From an uncultured Halieaceae bacterium (lineage in GTDB: Bacteria > Pseudomonadota > Gammaproteobacteria > Pseudomonadales > Halieaceae), in NCBI GenBank assembly GCA_913057135.1, contig CAJXNM010000029.1, positions 1 to 39,366 on the forward strand: a stretch of 39,366 bases of DNA, in the 5' to 3' direction. Numbering within the stretch: the stretch's first letter is position 1; the number at the start of each line of letters is the position of its first letter. Below the pieces are notes generated by a model, which saw nothing but the letters and a program-made list of their open reading frames with translations, was not told the DNA's origin and did no database searches. Shown here piece by piece: positions 16,207 to 22,193 of the stretch. Position numbers and translations under genes: made by a program.

Positions 16207-16644
16207 CTAGGCGTAGGCTACGGCAAACTCGAGAGAAATAGCGGCGTTGAGCGAGTTGGTGATGAGGCAGCCTTCTTCGGCTTTATGAAGCAATCGCTCT
16301 ACCTGTTGCTCTGATACATCGCCAATAACAGTAACCGCAACACTCAGACCAATATCCGTGAACTGTGTTTTTCGATCGACCCGATCGAGGGTGCCGGTAG
16401 CTTCAACGGTGAGTGCTTGCCAGTCCAGTTTTGAGGCGCGGGCAATGGCGCGAAAGGTAAGTATGAAGCAGTCGGCAACGGCCGCCATCATGAGCGCTTC
16501 GGGGCTCCATTGATCACCGGGCCCCCCGAATTCGGCGGGGGCATCGGTGACGATATCGCTGACCCCTGAGCTGCTGACCACGACATGGGATGTGCTGTTG
16601 TTTCCACTGGCGGCAACGGTGTAATAGTGGGGCAGGGCGTCCAT
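16207..16644 (-). CDS. OsmC-family protein
   Basis: A 145-residue OsmC/OhrA-fold protein. The conserved segment PEALMMAAVADCFILTFRAIA carries one thiol (Cys of ADCF). The second cysteine is in EEGCLITNSL, as in peroxide-reducing OsmC/Ohr proteins. These reduce organic hydroperoxides in the cytosol. ATG 16644 is chosen because GGAG lies 9 bp upstream; a TTG at 16656 falls inside that site. It is the first gene of a two-gene unit with DUF2788. The region 16657-16777 upstream shows no gene. Confidence 0.88.
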   Translation of the reverse strand: MDALPHYYTVAASGNNSTSHVVVSSSGVSDIVTDAPAEFGGPGDQWSPEALMMAAVADCFILTFRAIARASKLDWQALTVEATGTLDRVDRKTQFTDIGLSVAVTVIGDVSEQQVERLLHKAEEGCLITNSLNAAISLEFAVAYA

Positions 16645-16777
16645 GGCAGGCTCCAAAAGTATCTTTTCAGTTGACGCTTATTGTAGCCTGCTCCTTGTGC
16701 GGGCGCCACGTAGGTTGGTTGCTAGTCGCCGATTATTTTCTGCTGTTACGGCCCTTAATGGGTCTACATAGTGGGTT

Positions 16778-17518
16778 TTAGCAGACCGGAGCTAAATGGC
16801 GTTGTTGTATAGGTAGCGTGTGGGGTTGTGGTAATTCCCATAGCTGCGGCTGTTCGGGGTAGTCATCTTCACTGTTAAGGGTGATGTGGCGGATGGGTTG
16901 TCCGCCCCGTTGCTTGAGAATATCGACGGTTCGATAACCGCTGATAGCCAGACGCAAGCTAGCTGGTGTATGGCTGTCGGCGGCGCTATTAGCTCGAAAT
17001 AACAGTGCCAAGGTATCACTGTCGGCGGCGGCAATTTGCAGTTTACGTAGTTCTGCGTAGCGATAGTCAGTGGCACCTAGCCAGCTAAAAACGGCGCTGC
17101 AGGTTGTGCTGCGCAAAGCCTGTTCGGTTGCCCAAAGCAACTCTTCTTTGTTCTTAGGGTGTACCATGAGTACCTGTTGTATATCGATGCCGCGAGCCGC
17201 AAGCAAGGGTGCGTAGGGCGTTTGAGGGGGCGCAATGAATACCTGCCAACGCTTCTGTTCGCTGAGCTTTTCCATGGCGGGTAGGAACAGTCCCATGGAG
17301 CCCATACCACAGCCATCGCTAAGCACTTCGATGCTGCCTCGTAGCGGCCAACCCTTGAAGGTAAGTTGCTCATCTAATGGATTGAAACCCGTGGGGAGTG
17401 CATCGACACCGTGCCAATCGCTGTTAGCGGAGGTTGGTAATAGTGTCCTGCTATAAGGTGCATCGAAGCCGCGCCAGGTATCTGGACGATTGATAATGTG
17501 TGCCAGTGGGTCACTCAT
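16778..17518 (-). CDS. imuA: ImuA, SOS mutagenesis accessory protein
   Basis: A 246-residue RecA/SulA-like protein that works with ImuB and DnaE2 in damage-induced mutagenesis. The N-terminal half has the typical ALPTGFNPLDEQLTFKGWPLRGSIEVLS. The Walker A position is degenerate (GCGMGSMG), as in other gammaproteobacterial ImuA proteins. AAGGAG precedes the ATG at 17518, and a LexA box lies 67 bp further up. In most genomes imuB follows at once; here the next gene downstream is OsmC and imuB lies 7.7 kb away. Residues about 18-60 are duplicated at 19293-19420. Confidence 0.92.
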   Translation of the reverse strand: MSDPLAHIINRPDTWRGFDAPYSRTLLPTSANSDWHGVDALPTGFNPLDEQLTFKGWPLRGSIEVLSDGCGMGSMGLFLPAMEKLSEQKRWQVFIAPPQTPYAPLLAARGIDIQQVLMVHPKNKEELLWATEQALRSTTCSAVFSWLGATDYRYAELRKLQIAAADSDTLALLFRANSAADSHTPASLRLAISGYRTVDILKQRGGQPIRHITLNSEDDYPEQPQLWELPQPHTLPIQQRHLAPVC

Positions 17519-17582
17519 ACTGTGCTCCTTATGCTTGTATGTCATGTCCTGTGTTTGATGCGCCGACTGCGCCCAGCAAAAG

Positions 17583-17625
17583 TACTGTATGAATAAACAG
17601 TAGTTGTCTGGCGCCCACAAAGCAA
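17583..17625 (-). promoter_or_regulatory. imuA SOS promoter with LexA box
   Basis: CTGTATGAATAAACAG (17585-17600) is a LexA box with flanking TA/TA. On the minus strand TTGCTT (17625-17620) and TACTGT (17602-17597) are 17 bp apart. This is the same arrangement as at dnaE2, with the -10 inside the operator. The -35 lies in the 63-bp direct repeat. Confidence 0.9.
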
Positions 17626-17674
17626 GAGGTTATTTTTTGGAGAGTCGTCAAAAGCGACAGGTGCGTCGATCGGC
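17612..17674 (+). repeat. 63-bp direct repeat, left copy
   Basis: Identical base for base to 19425-19487. It carries the imuA -35 element on one strand, and on the other the AGAGG and TTG start of the MFS transporter with its first 12 codons. The copies are 1813 bp apart. Confidence 0.95.
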
Positions 17675-17714
17675 TTTGACGGTCCTCGTTCCGTCAGTGA
17701 GCGCGCTGCGCTAA
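17637..17714 (+). pseudogene. Truncated 5' end of the MFS transporter gene
   Basis: TTG 17637 begins the same reading frame as the intact MFS gene at 19450 and matches it for about 14 codons. It then runs into unrelated sequence and stops at 17712-17714. A short dyad (TGACGG-N8-CCGTCA, 17677-17696) begins right at the break. It is a remnant, not a functional gene. Confidence 0.8.
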
Positions 17715-17728
17715 TGCATCAGTCACTG
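17677..17728. repeat. Inverted repeats at the junction
   Basis: TGACGG-N8-CCGTCA (17677-17696) overlaps with a second pair CAGTGA (17695-17700) and TCACTG (17723-17728). They start three bases after the 63-bp repeat ends. They may be recombination-site remnants or the terminator of the ATPase transcript. No gene lies in 17715-17814. Confidence 0.4.
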
Positions 17729-17814
17729 GCGTAGGTGTTTGATGATTGGACGGGCCTGTGACTTCTCAATGCGCTGTCGCTCATCTGCGTCCTGAGCTGG
17801 ATTGTCTGAACTGA

Positions 17815-19083
17815 TCAGTTTCTTGGCTGGGCGCCGAGCAACACCCCGAATGGGATCGCAAAAAACGCCATTGAACCTTGTTGAAATGGCAGTATTTCCC
17901 GCCCGTTATATAAAAGGATACCCCGCTCGAAGGCCTTGCCGGCAAATTCCGCCAGAGTTGCGAGACCCTTGAAGTCTCTAGGGCTCACGCTGGCAGACGC
18001 TTTAACCTCAATGCCTATTATTTTTGAATTGCTGCGCTCCAGAACAAGGTCGACCTCGCGCTTGCGCTTGTCCCTGAAGTGGAAAATTCCCACTTCCTCC
18101 TGGGACCATGCCGAGTGCTTACAGATTTCCGTGTGGACCAGACTTTCCAGCAAACCCCCGTAGTACTGGCTGCTGAGTACTTGTTCTTCGTTGCGTAAGC
18201 CGAGGAGGTGGCATGCAAGCCCCGTATCCACATAGTGAAGTTTCGGCATCTGAGTGGCTAAACGTTTGGCCCTGTTCTTAATGTAGGCGGGCACTCTGCG
18301 AATAATGAACATGAGTTCAAGAATTTCGATGTAAGTCTTGCTGAGTCTGTCATCCAACTCGAGATCGTTGGCGATATTGGCGTACTTGACTAAGTTGCCA
18401 CTCAGTCCAGCCAGGTAGGGAGCTAAGGCCTGTAGCCTGGAGTGGTAATCACCCCTTGCCGCGTAGAGTGACTCGAAGTCCTTATATAGCCTGCCTTCCA
18501 TATAGGATCGATACCAGATTTGTCTGGCTCGGGTGCTCTTTCCTTGTACTTCCGGGTAGCCGCCGCGCAATACCAGCTGTGCGATGTCTTCCCGTGTTGG
18601 GTGCGCGCCGGAGGCAGAAAAGAAGTCTCCAGTCATCATATAGTCGAGCCAATTCAACGACTGCCCGTCGATTTCATTAATTGACAGCGGTAGGAGTTCC
18701 AGCCTTGCCATATGGCCAGGCAGCGCCTCCTGCGTTCGGGCCGAACGAAAAATGTCAGTAGATCCCGTCAGCAAAAACTTACCCTTTTCACTGGGCTCAA
18801 GTTGATCTGAAGCTTCTTTGATCGCTGGAATGAGAGTGGGGGCATACTGGAACTCATCGATTACTACACGCCTGGAACCCAGTGAGCGGATAAAACCGTG
18901 AGGGTCGTTTTCCACAGATGCCAACGTAGCCTGATCATCCAGCGTGATGTATCCCATGTTCCGATCGTTGGCAATCGCCCGTGATAGCGTGGTTTTGCCT
19001 GATTGTCTGGGCCCAGTCAGATAGACGATGCGAAATTCATCGAGTAGTTCGAGGATGGTTGCTTGCAGCTTTCGTTCGAACAT
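17815..19083 (-). CDS. ATP-binding protein, AAA_14 plus DUF4143
   Basis: A 422-residue ATPase with Walker A GPRQSGKTT at residues 24-32 and Walker B RRVVIDEFQY. The C-terminal DUF4143 domain has a nuclease-like segment (REVDLVLE...GIEVKAS) of the restriction-endonuclease-like fold. The family is widespread, patchily distributed and often mobile; its function is not established. It lies alone between two copies of the imuA/MFS boundary. Upstream are four 22-bp-spaced repeats that may control it. No convincing ribosome site precedes ATG 19083. Confidence 0.88.
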   Translation of the reverse strand: MFERKLQATILELLDEFRIVYLTGPRQSGKTTLSRAIANDRNMGYITLDDQATLASVENDPHGFIRSLGSRRVVIDEFQYAPTLIPAIKEASDQLEPSEKGKFLLTGSTDIFRSARTQEALPGHMARLELLPLSINEIDGQSLNWLDYMMTGDFFSASGAHPTREDIAQLVLRGGYPEVQGKSTRARQIWYRSYMEGRLYKDFESLYAARGDYHSRLQALAPYLAGLSGNLVKYANIANDLELDDRLSKTYIEILELMFIIRRVPAYIKNRAKRLATQMPKLHYVDTGLACHLLGLRNEEQVLSSQYYGGLLESLVHTEICKHSAWSQEEVGIFHFRDKRKREVDLVLERSNSKIIGIEVKASASVSPRDFKGLATLAEFAGKAFERGILLYNGREILPFQQGSMAFFAIPFGVLLGAQPRN

Positions 19084-19167
19084 ACCTGTAGTCTCAATAG
19101 GATATGGTGGATGAACTTGGCTCTATGTGTGAAGGTCGAACAATTCTGCCAAGCTGTGGTTCAAATG

Positions 19168-19249
19168 TTAATGCGAAAAATACCAATTCTTATTGCGAAA
19201 TATACGCTATTTTATTGCACAAAATACATGAGCTTCTCGCGAGAAATAT
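19168..19249. repeat. Array of four 16-bp repeats with exact 22-bp period
   Basis: The copies start at 19168, 19190, 19212 and 19234: TTAATGCGAAAAATAC, TTATTGCGAAATATAC, TTATTGCACAAAATAC and TTCTCGCGAGAAATAT. The first three differ pairwise at two or three positions, and the fourth matches the first at 11 of 16. The fourth includes the perfect palindrome TTCTCGCGAGAA. A 22-bp period puts all sites on one face of the helix. The array lies 85-166 bp upstream of the ATPase start. It could be operators or plasmid-type iterons. Confidence 0.7.
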
Positions 19250-19292
19250 GCGACATTACTTAACGCCAGTCTATGAAGCTGGCAGCCGCCGA

Positions 19293-19420
19293 GTAGCGCC
19301 CAACCCTTGACAGTGAGTTGCTCATCTAATGGATTGAAGCCTGTGGGAAGTGCGCCGGCACTGTGCCAATCGCTGTTGCCGGAAGTTGGTAATATTGTCC
19401 TGTTATAAGGTGCGTCGAAG
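19293..19420 (-). pseudogene. Fragment of imuA (codons ~18-60), diverged duplicate
   Basis: Aligns without gaps to 17341-17468 in the intact imuA, with 17 mismatches in 128 bp by hand count (about 87 per cent). The reading frame is kept, with no stops. The imuA start codon, ribosome site and LexA box are absent: 143 bp present in the left copy (17469-17611) are replaced by 4 bp here. The 3' side breaks off into unrelated sequence at 19292. Confidence 0.88.
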
Positions 19421-19424
19421 CTGC

Positions 19425-19487
19425 CGCCCACAAAGCAAGAGGTTATTTTTTGGAGAGTCGTCAAAAGCGACAGGTGCGTCGATCGGC
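19425..19487 (+). repeat. 63-bp direct repeat, right copy
   Basis: Identical to 17612-17674. It forms the ribosome site and the first codons of the intact MFS transporter. Confidence 0.95.
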
Positions 19488-20679
19488 CTTGGCCGAGCCT
19501 GCGTTTCGTCGTTATTTCCCCGCAAGTTGGTTTTCGAGTCTTGGCTCCTGGATGCTGCGATTTTTGCTGGGATGGAGTGCTTGGGATCTCACAGAATCCG
19601 CAACCTGGGTCGGCCTTGTGGCGGCTCTTATGCTGGCGCCCGCGTTTGTGTTGTCACCGCTATTTGGAATAGTGTCTGATCGCGTTAATCCCCGACATGG
19701 TCTTATCGTCTCAATGGGGGTTCACGCAGGTATTGGTATCGCCGGTACCGTTTTTTTAGTGACCGAGCTGTTTAATTTAAACGTACTGTTATTGCTTGCT
19801 TTTGCCATGGGTGCGGTGACCTCTGGCCATAGCCCTATGCGATTGGCACTCATACCCCTGTTGGTCCAGAGAGACGCCTTACCCAGTGCCGTAGGCTTGT
19901 CGGCGATGACCTTTAATGTGGCGCGTATTATTGGCCCAGCTTTAGGTGCCTGGCTTATCAGTCAGTGGGGGGCGGGCAGTGCCTTTGCCCTATCCGTTGC
20001 CATGTTTACTGGCTCGGCCCTTGTCCTTCTAAGTCTTCGAGGTATTGGTCAGCGTGCACCGAAACCCCGTGAACCGTTTCGGCAGCAGTTGACGGCGGGT
20101 TTGCGATACGCAAGCCAGCACTCGGGTATTCGTTTGCTATTCGCTTTGACGGTTGTGAATGGGTTGTTGGCACGGACAACCATCGAGTTACTTCCGGCTT
20201 TGTCCGGCGCTTTGCTGGGGGGTAAAGCCGATGATCTGGCTGCACTCACTGCCAGTGCCGGGGTGGGTTCCATCCTGGGTGGTTTAATCGTTAGTCGTCA
20301 AAGTGCCGACCTGAGTCGTCTATTACATATGGTCATGATGGCCATTGGCTCGGCCACCTTACTCATGATGAGCCTACACTGGATGCAGGATCTGTGGCGT
20401 TTGGGTGGGCTGGTGGCTCTACTGGCCATGTGCGCCACCATGGCGGGTACCGGTTGTCAGACCATGACACAGCTATCTGTCGAGGAGGACTTCCGCGGGC
20501 GGGTTATAAGCCTGTGGACGCTGCTTGCCATGGGTGCACCCGCGCTGGGTTCTGCGCTATTTGGGCATTTATCCGATCAATTAGGGTTTGTCGTGGTACT
20601 GGCCTCGGCAGCGGGTGTAGGCTTGGCCGCTGTGATGGTGTTTTACTTGCGTCGTAGCGCATTACTGGGGCGCACCTGA
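19450..20679 (+). CDS. MFS transporter (enterobactin-exporter-like, MFS_3)
   Basis: A 409-residue major facilitator with about 12 hydrophobic segments, beginning with the N-terminal RRSALAEPAFRRYFPASWFSSLGSWM typical of the MFS_3 branch. That branch includes siderophore and drug exporters of the inner membrane. The start is TTG at 19450, with AGAGG about 8 bp upstream. The gene's first 14 codons occur again at 17637. Its C-terminal 37 bp overlap the convergent holA end. The promoter was probably shared with imuA before the rearrangement; the present copy lacks the LexA box. The substrate is unknown. Confidence 0.85.
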   Translation: MESRQKRQVRRSALAEPAFRRYFPASWFSSLGSWMLRFLLGWSAWDLTESATWVGLVAALMLAPAFVLSPLFGIVSDRVNPRHGLIVSMGVHAGIGIAGTVFLVTELFNLNVLLLLAFAMGAVTSGHSPMRLALIPLLVQRDALPSAVGLSAMTFNVARIIGPALGAWLISQWGAGSAFALSVAMFTGSALVLLSLRGIGQRAPKPREPFRQQLTAGLRYASQHSGIRLLFALTVVNGLLARTTIELLPALSGALLGGKADDLAALTASAGVGSILGGLIVSRQSADLSRLLHMVMMAIGSATLLMMSLHWMQDLWRLGGLVALLAMCATMAGTGCQTMTQLSVEEDFRGRVISLWTLLAMGAPALGSALFGHLSDQLGFVVVLASAAGVGLAAVMVFYLRRSALLGRT

Positions 20680-21683
20680 CGACCTAGGGCCATATGCACC
20701 ACCAGCTCCTCTAGTAGGTCCCAGGGGTCCTCTTTGTGGAATCCCTTAACGGCTGCGTCGGTGTTAAATGCCATGGTTTGTAGGTGCCGTAAACTCTCTG
20801 AGTCGTGCCGTTTTATAGCCCCTTGTACTAAGCCCATTCGGTTTTTCCAGACCCCCTGTTGCTGCATGGCCTGATTCAGTGTCACGCCCCTCCGACACTG
20901 CTCATCGAGCGATAACAGTAAGCGCGCTTCTCGGGCCACTGCCCACAAAACGGTTGGCGGTGCATTACCTTCGGCCTCTAAACCGCGTAGCGATCGAACA
21001 GCCGCGCGCGCGTCGCCTCCCAGTGTTGTATCAACTAGGCTAAAAGGATTGTAGCGTGCGCTTTCGGCCACAGCGTCGAGCACCGTCGATACGGTGACAT
21101 GGTCTGAGTTTGCTAGCAGCTTGAGCTTTTCGACTTCCTGCGCAGCAGCCAGCAGATTGCCCTCGACCCGTTCGGCGAGCATTTCAACCGCGTCTCGATC
21201 GGCTTTTAAGCCCGCCGCTGCCAGGCGTTGATGGAGCCACTGGGGAAGCTCGGCGGGGCGCACTGGCCACAGGGTGACCACGACGCCACCCTGATCAAGG
21301 GCGGTGTACCATTTAGCCCGTTGCGATTGTCGATCTATTTTTCCCGCAATAATGAGTAGTACGTCGTCACTCTCGAACTGCAGATATTCTTGTAGTGCTT
21401 TACTACCCTCAGCGCCTGGCTTACCTGACGGCAGACGTACTTCAATTAATTTTTTATCCGCGAACAGCGACAGGGCACCGGCACTTTGCAGTAGCGTTTG
21501 CCACTGTTCGCCTTTGGGGCCAATATCGATGATTTCACGCTCAGTACAGCCATGGGCGCGCGCGGCCTGCCGCACGGCATCGCTGCATTCTTGCTGCAAC
21601 AGAGGCTCATCCCCAGTAATGAGGTAACAACGTGCCAAGCCCTTGGCGAGTTCTCGGCTTAGTTGCTCGGGTCGAACCTGCAT
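20643..21683 (-). CDS. holA: DNA polymerase III delta subunit
   Basis: A 346-residue clamp-loader subunit that opens the beta clamp. It shows the N-terminal segment CYLITGDEPLLQQE, the HolA signature. A later stretch, AESARYNPFSLVDTTLGGD, matches the family's FxLxDAxLxGD segment. The ATG follows the lptE stop directly (TAAATG). It is the last gene of the leuS-lptE-holA run. In many gammaproteobacteria nadD follows; here the convergent MFS gene lies there instead and overlaps by 37 bp. Confidence 0.93.
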   Translation of the reverse strand: MQVRPEQLSRELAKGLARCYLITGDEPLLQQECSDAVRQAARAHGCTEREIIDIGPKGEQWQTLLQSAGALSLFADKKLIEVRLPSGKPGAEGSKALQEYLQFESDDVLLIIAGKIDRQSQRAKWYTALDQGGVVVTLWPVRPAELPQWLHQRLAAAGLKADRDAVEMLAERVEGNLLAAAQEVEKLKLLANSDHVTVSTVLDAVAESARYNPFSLVDTTLGGDARAAVRSLRGLEAEGNAPPTVLWAVAREARLLLSLDEQCRRGVTLNQAMQQQGVWKNRMGLVQGAIKRHDSESLRHLQTMAFNTDAAVKGFHKEDPWDLLEELVVHMALGRQVRPSNALRRK

Positions 21684-22193
21684 TTAATTGCGTAAGCTAT
21701 GGCTGATACGGCGTGTGATTTGGGCCGCTAGATCGTGGCGCATCTCCTCTCGGAGCAGCCGTAGCTCTTCGGTCTTACCGACCACATTACGCGGGTCATT
21801 GAGAAACTGACGCACAACTTGCGCTTCCGTGTTACCCACAAGAACCTGTCGGCCACGCAGTAGATCAAAAGCGGTACTGAGGGTCAGCTCTACCTCTGCC
21901 GATCTGGCTTGGGCCGTCAGGGATAAATTGCGTTGCTCGAAGCGTTCCGCACCTAATTTGAGTACCAGCGTCGAGGGTTCTGGCGCACCAATGATGGCCC
22001 CTTCGAGCCCCAATTGTTGCACCACAGCAGCGGTCAATTCAGCTTGGGGCTGTGCACTGATAATTGCAATAGTGCGTCCCTCTAGGGAATTGTTGGGCCC
22101 ACTGCCGCTACCTTTTAGCTGAAAGCCACAGCCAACCAGCAAGAGGCACAGTAGCAGCTGCAGACTGAGCTGACGATTGCTAGGCCCAGTCAT
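21684..22193 (-). CDS. lptE: LPS-assembly lipoprotein LptE
   Basis: A 169-residue outer-membrane lipoprotein that plugs the LptD barrel and helps insert LPS. The signal peptide ends in LLVGC (lipobox; Cys22), followed by GFQLKG, the family's GFxLRG motif. Conserved later segments include the beta-strand region and LREEMRHDLAAQITRRI. It overlaps the leuS stop by one base (TAATG), so the two are translationally coupled. Confidence 0.93.
   Translation of the reverse strand: MTGPSNRQLSLQLLLCLLLVGCGFQLKGSGSGPNNSLEGRTIAIISAQPQAELTAAVVQQLGLEGAIIGAPEPSTLVLKLGAERFEQRNLSLTAQARSAEVELTLSTAFDLLRGRQVLVGNTEAQVVRQFLNDPRNVVGKTEELRLLREEMRHDLAAQITRRISHSLRN

Noticed and set aside
19168-19249. The 22-bp-period array as a CRISPR
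   Set aside because: There are only four short imperfect repeats with 6-bp spacers; CRISPR spacers are about 30 bp or longer.
19207-19464. An 85-residue minus-strand frame read as a short gene
   Set aside because: It is the duplicated imuA fragment extended by chance at both ends, with no ATG, no ribosome site and no imuA promoter; it is annotated as a pseudogene fragment.
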